Positions 9,671-16,544 of a stretch of DNA of 64,000 nt are shown one piece after another (the first letter of the stretch is position 1; each line of letters opens with the position of its first letter). Under the pieces are notes generated by a model. It searched no databases. It was given only the letters and a program-made list of their open reading frames with translations, and had not been told where the DNA came from. Where the stretch lies: NCBI GenBank assembly GCA_958295985.1, contig OY282432.1, positions 2,265,001-2,329,000 on the forward strand. Reading direction: 5' to 3'. The position numbers and the translations under genes are program-made. The stretch is from an uncultured Candidatus Binatia bacterium. Lineage in GTDB: Bacteria > Desulfobacterota > Binatia > UBA9968 > JAJDTQ01.

Positions 9671-9787
9671 ATGGAATCCATCGTAGACAGCCGGAGTCGA
9701 AGACGTAACAGCCGCCTGGGGTGGGTGATCGGCGCCCTGGCGATCAGCTATATCGTGGCCGCAGTGGTTTTCCTGGTGCTCTACTGA
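9671..9787 (+). CDS. 38-residue single-helix membrane protein in the oxidase operon
   Basis: A short frame runs from ATG 9671 to TGA 9785-9787. A GGAG ribosome-binding site lies six bases before the ATG. The predicted protein has a basic N-terminus (SRSRRRNSR) and one strongly hydrophobic helix from about W18 to Y38, which implies an N-in topology by the positive-inside rule. It fills most of the gap between ctaB and the first coxC and is separated from the latter by only 12 bases. Small single-helix subunits are common in haem-copper oxidases, so it may be an accessory or assembly subunit. I know of no named family for it. Confidence 0.55.
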   Translation: MESIVDSRSRRRNSRLGWVIGALAISYIVAAVVFLVLY

Positions 9788-9799
9788 CGGACGGCACGG

Positions 9800-10447
9800 A
9801 TGGCAAGGGACGCAACGGCAAGGATACTGAGCGCGGAGTCGCCGGCGCCCGGGTCCAGCTTCGGCGGAGGCCCCCCGCCGCCTTCGCGGCCGGAACCGGT
9901 GATCAGCAACGCGAGACTGGGGCTGATGATGTTCATCGGCGCGGAGGTGATGTTTTTCGCCGGACTCATCGGCGCGTTCCTGGTGTTGCGTCTGAGCAGC
10001 GAGGTCTGGCCGCCTCCGTCGCAACCGCGGTTGCCGGTCTGGATCACGGGTTTCAACACGCTGGTGCTGCTCGGCAGCGGCTTCGCCATGCAACGGGCGT
10101 CGCTGGCGGCCCGGCTGAGAGACCGGGTTCGGCTGTCGGGCTGGCTGCTCGCCACCGGGGTCCTGGGGGCGCTCTTCCTCTGTATCCAGGGCTACGAGTG
10201 GGTGCGGTTGATCGGGTTCGGCCTGACCATGCGGAGCGGCTTGTACGGCTCCACGTTCTACGCCCTCATCGGATTGCACGGGCTTCACGTCCTCGGAGCG
10301 CTGGTGTGGGTGGGCGTGGTGTGGCTCCTGGTGCAGCAGGGGCGTTACGCGTCGGGTCATACGGTGGCTGTCGAAACGTGTACCATGTACTGGACGTTCG
10401 TGGTGGCGCTGTGGCCGGTACTCTACGGCCTCGTGTACCTCTACTGA
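9800..10447 (+). CDS. coxC: Cytochrome c oxidase subunit III, first copy
   Basis: This is a COX3-family protein of 215 residues with about five membrane helices, preceded by a Pro/Gly-rich N-terminal stretch. The family marks are clear: MMFIGAEVMFFAGLIGAF in the first helix, QGYEWVRL, LYGSTFYALIGLHGLHV, and the C-terminal CTMYWTFVVALWPVLYGLVYLY. Subunit III stabilises proton uptake by subunit I. It is one of two subunit III genes in the operon (the other is at 10747) and the two are clearly diverged. It may have a distinct role or serve an alternative form of the complex. Confidence 0.92.
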   Translation: MARDATARILSAESPAPGSSFGGGPPPPSRPEPVISNARLGLMMFIGAEVMFFAGLIGAFLVLRLSSEVWPPPSQPRLPVWITGFNTLVLLGSGFAMQRASLAARLRDRVRLSGWLLATGVLGALFLCIQGYEWVRLIGFGLTMRSGLYGSTFYALIGLHGLHVLGALVWVGVVWLLVQQGRYASGHTVAVETCTMYWTFVVALWPVLYGLVYLY

Positions 10448-10467
10448 CGGAACGCCGAGGGTGGCGC

Positions 10468-10746
10468 ATGGGAAGAGGTGCAACCGGCAAGCGGTTCATG
10501 ACCTGGGCCATGGGGACGGTGGGCGCGGCGGCAACGGGTGCCGGGCCATGGCCCCGACAAGCGCTTGCGGCGGAGAGCGAGCGAATGGTGGAGGCCTTCA
10601 ACTGGACCGTGGTGTTCCTGATGGCCATGCCTTACGCCACCCTGGCCTGTTGCGTGGGGTGGATCGTCTATCGTTACACGCGCTCCCACCGGGCGCGCGA
10701 CGACGGGCAGGCGCAGCTTCATATCGTTAGAAAAGGAGAACGTTAG
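10468..10746 (+). CDS. Small membrane protein between the two subunit III genes
   Basis: The frame encodes 92 residues. The N-terminus resembles a signal sequence: GKR, a hydrophobic stretch, then an ALA-A cleavage-like site near residue 34. A second hydrophobic segment, about VVFLMAMPYATLACCVGWIVY, forms a membrane helix, followed by a basic tail (RYTRSHRARDD). Its stop TAG (10744-10746) is followed directly by the ATG of the next coxC, so translation is probably coupled. I do not recognise a named family. Its position argues for a structural or assembly role in the oxidase. Confidence 0.65.
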   Translation: MGRGATGKRFMTWAMGTVGAAATGAGPWPRQALAAESERMVEAFNWTVVFLMAMPYATLACCVGWIVYRYTRSHRARDDGQAQLHIVRKGER

Positions 10747-11358
10747 ATGAGCGACGCAGCGACGTTACATCGGGAGCCCGCGGAGTCGCCCCTCACCCCG
10801 GAAAGCTGGGGCAAGCTGGGGATGTGGATCTTTCTCTGCGGCGACGCGATGACCTTCGGGACCCTCATCGTGACCTTCGGGATCATGCGCATGGCCGCGG
10901 TCGACTGGCCCGTGCCGTCGGAGGTGCTCGGCATCAACCTGACCGCGTTCATGACGTTTCTGCTGATCTGCAGCAGCGTGACCATGGTGCTGAGCCTGGC
11001 GGGTATCAAGCGCGGCAACCAGAGGGAGTTTGCAAAGTTCCTGTTGCTCACGATCCTCGGCGGGGTCGCTTTCCTCGGGTGCCAGGTCTACGAATGGACC
11101 CATCTCATCCATGAAGGCGTGACGATCTCGGCGAATAAATTCGGCTCGCCGGTATTCGGCGACACGTTCTACATCATGACCGGTTTTCACGGGATGCACG
11201 TATTCGGCGGTGTCGTATACCTCGCGGTTATCCTGGTGGGCGGTCTGACGGGCCGCATCAACCAGGACAACGCCTCGGTGGTGGAGATTGCCGGTCTGTA
11301 CTGGCACTTCGTCGACCTCGTGTGGATCTTGATCTTTACCTTCGTCTACCTCTTGTAG
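10747..11358 (+). CDS. coxC: Cytochrome c oxidase subunit III, second copy
   Basis: This is a second COX3-family protein of 203 residues. It has the WGKLGMWIFLCGDAMTFGTLI first helix, CQVYEWTHL, and FYIMTGFHGMHVFGG. The C-terminal AGLYWHFVDLVWILIFTFVYL is the classic subunit III ending. The gene starts immediately after the stop of the 92-residue membrane protein, with a GAAAAGGAGAACG ribosome-binding region inside that gene. It is closer to canonical subunit III than the first copy. Both copies lie in one transcription unit with one coxA. Confidence 0.95.
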   Translation: MSDAATLHREPAESPLTPESWGKLGMWIFLCGDAMTFGTLIVTFGIMRMAAVDWPVPSEVLGINLTAFMTFLLICSSVTMVLSLAGIKRGNQREFAKFLLLTILGGVAFLGCQVYEWTHLIHEGVTISANKFGSPVFGDTFYIMTGFHGMHVFGGVVYLAVILVGGLTGRINQDNASVVEIAGLYWHFVDLVWILIFTFVYLL

Positions 11359-11376
11359 GATACGGGAGAACCAACC

Positions 11377-11664
11377 ATGGCAGAGACAGCCGTTCATAAG
11401 GAAACCCACGAAGACCCCAACTATCTGGCCATATTCGGTTGGCTTTTCGCCCTCACGGTGGTGGAGGTGGGGATCATCTACCTGCCGGTACCCAAGCTCA
11501 TGATCGCCGCCGGGCTGGTGATCCTGGCGGTGGTGAAGGCTTCGCTGGTAGCCATCTACTTCATGCACCTCAAGTTCGAGAAGGTGGTGATCTGGTGGAT
11601 CGCCGTGATCCCGGCCATCCTGTGCGTCTTCCTGATCCTCATGCTCATCCCGGAGCTCGTTTGA
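11377..11664 (+). CDS. coxD: Cytochrome c oxidase subunit IV (prokaryotic type)
   Basis: The 95-residue protein has three membrane helices and the Cox4_pro/CoxD pattern: YLAIFGWLFALTVVEVG in the first helix, VKASLVAIYFMHLKFEK in the second and a hydrophobic third helix ending LIPELV. The YFMHLKFE segment is the most diagnostic. It lies 18 bases after the second subunit III gene with a GGGAGAACCAACC ribosome-binding region. It is a small structural subunit of the aa3 oxidase complex. Confidence 0.9.
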   Translation: MAETAVHKETHEDPNYLAIFGWLFALTVVEVGIIYLPVPKLMIAAGLVILAVVKASLVAIYFMHLKFEKVVIWWIAVIPAILCVFLILMLIPELV

Positions 11665-11683
11665 CTGTATGATGGTGCGGGGC

Positions 11684-11718
11684 GGCCGGGCGCGGGCGGG
11701 TTCCGAACCCGCTCCTGC
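11684..11718. repeat. 35-bp palindromic repeat, copy 1
   Basis: This 35-base unit matches the one at 24176-24210 except for three central bases. The core is an 8-bp inverted repeat, GCGGGTTC-C-GAACCCGC. In the other copy it is GCGGGTTT-G-AAACCCGC, so one base pair changed on both sides and pairing is kept. It lies at the 5' end of the DUF420 frame, which argues that the protein starts downstream of it. Confidence 0.8.
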
Positions 11719-11749
11719 GCTCTGCCGTCCCGCACCGCTGACGCTTCCG

Positions 11750-12172
11750 TTGATCCCCGTCACGTCACTCCCTCATTTGAACGCGCTGCTCAACTCGGTC
11801 AGCGCGATCCTGCTACTCACCGGCTACTGCTTTATCCGGCAGCGCAACCTCGCCGCGCACAGACGCTGCATGCTGGCCGCGCTGGGCAGTTCGGCGCTGT
11901 TCCTGATCTCCTACCTCGTCTACCACTTCAGCGTGGGTTCCGTCGGTTTCGAAGGCCAGGGCTGGACCCGGCTCGTCTATTTCGCGGTGCTCGTGTCCCA
12001 TACGGTCCTCGCCACCGCCATCGTGCCCTTGGTCCTCGTCACCGTCGTGCGGGCGCTGCGTGAGCGGTTCGACAGGCACCGCGCCATCGCGCGCTGGACC
12101 CTGCCGCTGTGGATCTACGTGTCGGTGACCGGCGTCGTCGTGTACTGGATGCTGTACCAGATGGATCTCTAG
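11750..12172 (+). CDS. DUF420 family membrane protein
   Basis: The protein has about four membrane helices and fits the DUF420 (YozB/CtaM-like) family, which is often found in cytochrome oxidase operons. CtaM is needed for haem A oxidase assembly in some bacteria. Histidines typical of the family are present: SLPHLNALLN, LAAHRRCM, LVYHFSVGS and VSHTVLA. I chose TTG 11750. The longer form from ATG 11669 would translate a dispersed intergenic repeat (11684-11718). The stop codon TAG (12170-12172) is partly supplied by the left end of a MITE-like insertion; before insertion the stop would have been TAA. It is the last gene of the oxidase operon. Confidence 0.8.
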   Translation: MIPVTSLPHLNALLNSVSAILLLTGYCFIRQRNLAAHRRCMLAALGSSALFLISYLVYHFSVGSVGFEGQGWTRLVYFAVLVSHTVLATAIVPLVLVTVVRALRERFDRHRAIARWTLPLWIYVSVTGVVVYWMLYQMDL

Positions 12173-12333
12173 TGTGGTGTCCCGCAGATAACGGTGCCAA
12201 GATGCGCAGGGACTTTTTGTTGTCGGCAAGGCGCGACAACGAGCAGTGGCCCATACCACATGAGGCGGAGCAACGTAGCTGACGGCGAAAAGGGCCAGCA
12301 CATTATCCACCGTTTATATAGGACACCACACTA
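12170..12333. mobile_element. MITE-like element with TA target duplication
   Basis: The 164-bp element is bounded by perfect 13-base inverted repeats, TAGTGTGGTGTCC at 12170-12182 and GGACACCACACTA at 12321-12333. They continue imperfectly inward to an ACGGTG on each side. The outermost TA on each end fits the TA target duplication of IS630/Tc1-mariner elements. Inside is a further inverted repeat, GTTGTCG...CGACAAC. It has no coding capacity. Removing it with one TA restores CTC TAA TGTCCTGTCCCAC, so the DUF420 reading frame is unchanged. Confidence 0.75.
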
Positions 12334-12347
12334 ATGTCCTGTCCCAC
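12332..12347 (+). repeat. Stop-codon-associated motif, copy 1
   Basis: The sequence TAATGTCCTGTCCCAC follows the right end of the MITE-like element. Before that insertion its TAA would have been the stop codon of the DUF420 gene. Near-identical copies begin at the stop codons of two other genes, at 28158-28173 and 53600-53615 on the minus strand. The function is unknown. Confidence 0.55.
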
Positions 12348-12386
12348 AGACAGGTTGGCGAATCTGCCGCGCGATCCATTCCCGGG

Positions 12387-13187
12387 TCAGAAGGCGGCGA
12401 CGGCGCGCAGGGCGTCCGCGACGCCCGGGGCCGCGGCAATGACGGGGTTGCCATGCCGCAGGCCGTCGTTGGCGAGAAAAGGGTTGGTCCAGCCGCCGGC
12501 CTCCTCCACCAACAATATCCCGGCCAGGCAATCCCAGGCGTTGATGTGCGCCTCCAGGTAGCCGAGCAGACGGCCGGCGCCGACATAGGCCAGCATCAGG
12601 GCGCCGGAACCGTTGCGCTGGTACATCCCGCCCGCATCCAATAGTCGGCGGATGCTGTCAACGGCCGGTCCGACCGGGGTCCGGGTCGAATAGCCGATGC
12701 CGACGGTGCCTTGGGTGAGGCTATCGGCCACGCTGCACGAAATCGGCGTCTCGCCCAGGAAGGCGCCCTTGCCGCGGCGCGCTGCGAATAGCTCGTCCGC
12801 GTTCGGGTCGTAAACGGCGCCGACTTCGATTCGACCCTGTCGCACATAGGCGATCGAAACGCACCAGACCGGCACCCGATTGATGAAGTTCGTTGTTCCA
12901 TCGATGGGATCGACGACCCAAAGGCCGCTCGCGTCGTCGATGGCGCCGCCGCCCTCTTCGCCGAGAAACCCTTCGTCCGGAAAGAGCTTGTGAATGCGGT
13001 CCCGGATGAGCGTCTCAACGGCGACGTCGGCCTGGCTGACGAAGTCCTGTCGCCCCTTGGAGACAACCTCCAGCGCGTCCGGATTGCGAAAACAGGTCAG
13101 CGCCGCCTTGCCCGCTACGCGCGCAATGTCCTTTGCTGCCCGGAAGCGATGGGCCAGGGCCTGGTCGTCCGTATCGGTGAAGTCCAT
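12387..13187 (-). CDS. Inositol-monophosphatase family phosphatase
   Basis: This is a Mg-dependent sugar/inositol phosphatase (SuhB/HisN/CysQ superfamily) of 266 residues. The metal-binding residues are present: GEE at 76-78, DPIDGTTNF at 93-101 and AWDCLAG with D219. I chose the ATG at 13187, which has an AGGA sequence at the right distance; a GTG at 13214 lacks one. It is the last gene of a unit with a complete ABC importer upstream (14314-17579). The pairing of an afu/fbp-type importer with a sugar phosphatase suggests import and dephosphorylation of a phosphorylated compound, which is inference. HisN or 3'-phosphoadenosine phosphatase activity remains possible. Confidence 0.88.
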   Translation of the reverse strand: MDFTDTDDQALAHRFRAAKDIARVAGKAALTCFRNPDALEVVSKGRQDFVSQADVAVETLIRDRIHKLFPDEGFLGEEGGGAIDDASGLWVVDPIDGTTNFINRVPVWCVSIAYVRQGRIEVGAVYDPNADELFAARRGKGAFLGETPISCSVADSLTQGTVGIGYSTRTPVGPAVDSIRRLLDAGGMYQRNGSGALMLAYVGAGRLLGYLEAHINAWDCLAGILLVEEAGGWTNPFLANDGLRHGNPVIAAAPGVADALRAVAAF

Positions 13188-13237
13188 CCCAAAGTCCTGA
13201 ACGGGTGGGCGCACGCAGCCGGGCCCGGGTTCGGAGC

Positions 13238-14314
13238 CTAATCCTGCTGCTCGAGCAACGTAACACCGCGATGGCGAAACGCGATCCAGACACGGGACCC
13301 GGCTGAAATCAACGCATCGTACTGGTGGTCGGCGACGAAGATTTCACCCAGGTCGGTGTCGAGAGTGTATTCGACGTGACCGCCGACATAGGTGCTCTTG
13401 AGTACGGTTCCCGTGAGTCCGGCTTCCTGTTCACTCGCTTTCAGGATCACGGCTTCCGGGCGAACGGCGAGCTTGACGGGACCGGCGGGCTGATCCCGGT
13501 GCGGCAGACGGAGCTCGACCCGATCGCCGACGCGGACGGTCGCGTGGTCGCCGTCACGGCTGATCAGTTCGGCGTCGACGACGTTGGCATCGCCTATGAA
13601 GTCGGCGACAAAGCGGTCCCGGGGGCCTTCGTAAAGCTCGCTCGGCGCGCCTTCCTGCGCGATCTCCGCATTGCGCATCACGATGATCCGGTCCGATACC
13701 GCCAGTGCCTCCTCCTGGTCGTGGGTGACGTAGACCGTCGTCAGGCCGAGGGTCTGCTGCAACTCCCTGATTTCCTCGCGGACCCGGCGGCGTAGCTTGG
13801 CGTCGAGGTTGGAGAGCGGCTCGTCGAACAACAGCACCGTCGGTTCGAGGACCAGGGCCCGGGCTACGGCGACCCGCTGTTGCTGGCCGCCGGAAAGCTC
13901 GCTCGGCAGCCGCTCGCCGTAGCCGGAGAGACCCACCAGCTTCAAGCCTTCTTCGGCCCGATCCCGCGTCTCCGCCTTGGCGATACCGCTGACCGAGAGG
14001 CCGTAGGATACGTTCTCGATCACGGTCATGTGCGGGAACAGGGCATAGGATTGAAACACCATGGAGACGTCCCGTGCGCTGGCCGGCAGGCGGGAAACGT
14101 CGTTGCCGCCAATGAACACGCTGCCCGCGGTGGGCATTTCCAGGCCGGCAATGAGGCGGAGGGTCGTCGTCTTGCCGCAGCCGCTCGGCCCCAGCAAGGT
14201 CACCAGGTCGCCGGCTTGAACCTCGAAGGAGACCCGGTTCACGGCGACGACCGGTCCGTAGTGTTTGCTGACCTTGTCGAATCGAACCGCAGCGGCTTGT
14301 CCCCGGATGGTCAT
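13238..14314 (-). CDS. ABC importer ATPase, PotA/FbpC type
   Basis: This is a 358-residue ATP-binding protein. The Walker A GPSGCGKTT is at residues 42-50, the Q-loop VFQSYALFPH near 86-95, the signature LSGGQQQR at 140-147, Walker B LLFDEP at 161-166 and the switch histidine H198 (VTHDQ). The C-terminal third is a TOBE-type regulatory domain. Its start overlaps the permease stop by four bases (ATGA). It forms a complete importer with the permease at 14311 and the binding protein at 16545. The family covers ferric iron, polyamine, 2-aminoethylphosphonate and sugar-phosphate importers. Confidence 0.92.
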   Translation of the reverse strand: MTIRGQAAAVRFDKVSKHYGPVVAVNRVSFEVQAGDLVTLLGPSGCGKTTTLRLIAGLEMPTAGSVFIGGNDVSRLPASARDVSMVFQSYALFPHMTVIENVSYGLSVSGIAKAETRDRAEEGLKLVGLSGYGERLPSELSGGQQQRVAVARALVLEPTVLLFDEPLSNLDAKLRRRVREEIRELQQTLGLTTVYVTHDQEEALAVSDRIIVMRNAEIAQEGAPSELYEGPRDRFVADFIGDANVVDAELISRDGDHATVRVGDRVELRLPHRDQPAGPVKLAVRPEAVILKASEQEAGLTGTVLKSTYVGGHVEYTLDTDLGEIFVADHQYDALISAGSRVWIAFRHRGVTLLEQQD

Positions 14315-16527
14315 GCGCCCGCTCCTCCCGTGCCGAGGGCGGCCACGCTCATGGATTCCGCCCGGCGGGCAATGCGCCGTTCGCCGACGATCAACTGGAT
14401 CAGCAGGATCACCACCAGCATGACGACGATCAAGACCGAACTATAGGCGATGGCAAGTCCGTAGTCACCGTTTTCCACCCGGCCGATGATATAGGACGTC
14501 GCCATGTCGTAGTTGGCGCTGACCAGGAAGATGACCGCGCTGATCGCCGTCATGGCGCGGACGAAGCTGAAGACCAGGGCGGCGACCACGGCCGGGCGCA
14601 GCAGCGGCAGGACGACCTTGCGGACGGTGGCAAAGGAACTGGCGCCCAGGGTCAACGAGGCCTCGTCCAGGCTCTTGTCGATCTGGCTCATGGCGGCGAT
14701 GCCGGCGCGGACGCCCACCGGCATGTTTCGGAAGATGAAGCAGATGACCAGTATCACGCCGGTGCCGGTGAGCTCGATCGGCGGCACGTTGAAGGCGAGG
14801 ATGTAACCAACCCCGATGACGGTGCCGGGTATCGCGAAACTCAACATGGTGCCGAACTCGAATGCGTGCTGACCGGCAAACTTCTGCCGGATCAGCAGAT
14901 AGGCGGTCAGCAGGCCCACCGCCGCGGTCAGGGGGGCGGAAACGGCGGAGATCGAGAGGGTCGTCCAGAAGGAATTCCAGGCAGCGCCCGACCAGACCCA
15001 TCCGCCGGCCCCGGTGGTGACGGCAAAGGCGTCAAGGTAGTGGCGCAAGGTGAGGCTGTGGTCCCGGCCCCAGAGCTCGACGAAACCGCCGAACATGACC
15101 ATGCAATAGATGACCGCGGTCAGACAGGCCCAGGGGAGGGCCGAACCGTAAACGAGCCAGGTGACGCGCCTGGGCAGGGGGACATGCAGGCCGGCATCGC
15201 CCTTGCCGGTGACCGTGGCGTAGGACTTGTGCCCCAGCCAACGATGCTGGGCCCAGAACGCGGACAGGGTAAAGACCAGGAGCAGGATGGCCAGAACCGC
15301 GGCCCGGCCCTGGTCGTTCTGGGCCCCGACGATGGCGAAGAAGATGGACGTTGACAAGACGTCGAAGTTGCCGCCCAGGACCAGGGGATTGCCGAAATCG
15401 GCCAGGCTTTCGATGAAACCCACCAGGAAAGCATTGGCCAGGCCCGGGCGCATGAGCGGCAAAGAGACGGTGGTGAAGGTACGCCAGTTGTCGGCGCGCA
15501 GGGTTTGTGCAGCCTCTTCCATCGAGGGACTGACGCCCTCGACCACACCGATCAGGACCAGGAAGGCGACGGGTGTAAAGGCCAGGGTCTGCGCCAGCCA
15601 GATGCCGGGCAGGCCATAGATGTAGCGCCCCGGCGTTGCGCCGGTGATCGCTTCGATGGCCTGGGTCACCGTGCCCGATGCGCCGAACAGCAGGATAATG
15701 GCGAGGCCGATGACGAAGGGCGGGGTGATGATCGGCAAGACGGTCAGGGTACGCAGCAGCTTCTTGGCCCGGAAGCCGGTGCGGGTCGCCAGCAGGGCGA
15801 AAGTCAGGCCCAAAACCGTCGTACTGGCGCCAACCACGATGGCCATCAACAGGGAATTCCACGCGACGCCGCAGTTGACGTTGGCGGTCAGGCAGCCCAG
15901 GCTCCAGATGTCGCGGCTGAACAGCTTCTCGACGAAGAGGTAAGGAACGAAGTTGTAGTCGTTGTCCTGGAAGGCGCTGGCCAGGATGCTAACGACGGGG
16001 AAGAAGATGAAGGCGGCCACGAGCGCGATCACCAGGGCGATCGACCCGACGACGAAACCGTCGCCGTTGATCGCCCCGCGTGCGGCGATCCCCTGTGCGA
16101 ACAGGAAAAGAAAAGAGGCCGATACCAGCAGGGCGCCATAGCCCATGCCGAACTGGCGGTCGCCGAGGGGGCCGAAACGCCCTTCCAGGAAAGGGTATTC
16201 CCAGCCGCCGATGCCGATCGAGAAGCCCTGGGCCAGAAAATAGAACGTGCCGAGACCGCCCGCGGTCAGCAGCACCGTGGAGAACAGCGGGTCCGTGCGT
16301 TGCCGCCAGAGCACGGTCAGCGGCGCCGCCAGTGCCAGCACCAGCGGCGCCAGCCACCAGCGGCCGATCAGGAGGATTTGCAGCAGGGCCGGGGCCGCGT
16401 CGGCCCCGGCCGGGTAATCGGAAAGCCAGGCGAAGAACCAGAACCCGTCCTCAACGCCATACCAGGGGAGGAGCGCAAAGCCGCCCCACCCCACGGCAAG
16501 CCAAAGCGCCGCGGGCCGATTCATCAC
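14311..16527 (-). CDS. ABC importer permease, FbpB/AfuB type (two fused domains)
   Basis: The 738-residue protein contains two BPD_transp_1 domains with EAA loops. One is in the first half (MEEAAQTLRADNWRTF...LPLMRPG), the other near the C-terminus (LDEASLTLGASSFATVRKVVLPLLRP). About 14 membrane helices are expected, with extra ones at the N-terminus that make it longer than usual FbpB proteins. One polypeptide thus supplies both halves of the channel. It lies 17 bases downstream of the binding protein gene and overlaps the ATPase gene. Length and layout resemble AfuB, whose system transports hexose phosphates, as much as iron FbpB. Confidence 0.9.
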   Translation of the reverse strand: MMNRPAALWLAVGWGGFALLPWYGVEDGFWFFAWLSDYPAGADAAPALLQILLIGRWWLAPLVLALAAPLTVLWRQRTDPLFSTVLLTAGGLGTFYFLAQGFSIGIGGWEYPFLEGRFGPLGDRQFGMGYGALLVSASFLFLFAQGIAARGAINGDGFVVGSIALVIALVAAFIFFPVVSILASAFQDNDYNFVPYLFVEKLFSRDIWSLGCLTANVNCGVAWNSLLMAIVVGASTTVLGLTFALLATRTGFRAKKLLRTLTVLPIITPPFVIGLAIILLFGASGTVTQAIEAITGATPGRYIYGLPGIWLAQTLAFTPVAFLVLIGVVEGVSPSMEEAAQTLRADNWRTFTTVSLPLMRPGLANAFLVGFIESLADFGNPLVLGGNFDVLSTSIFFAIVGAQNDQGRAAVLAILLLVFTLSAFWAQHRWLGHKSYATVTGKGDAGLHVPLPRRVTWLVYGSALPWACLTAVIYCMVMFGGFVELWGRDHSLTLRHYLDAFAVTTGAGGWVWSGAAWNSFWTTLSISAVSAPLTAAVGLLTAYLLIRQKFAGQHAFEFGTMLSFAIPGTVIGVGYILAFNVPPIELTGTGVILVICFIFRNMPVGVRAGIAAMSQIDKSLDEASLTLGASSFATVRKVVLPLLRPAVVAALVFSFVRAMTAISAVIFLVSANYDMATSYIIGRVENGDYGLAIAYSSVLIVVMLVVILLIQLIVGERRIARRAESMSVAALGTGGAGA

Positions 16528-16544
16528 GCCGACGGGTCAGACGC

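Noticed and set aside
11669..11749. ATG 11669 as start of the DUF420 gene
   Set aside because: This form would translate the dispersed 35-bp palindrome into the protein and adds residues without similarity; TTG 11750 is preferred, although its ribosome-binding site is weak.
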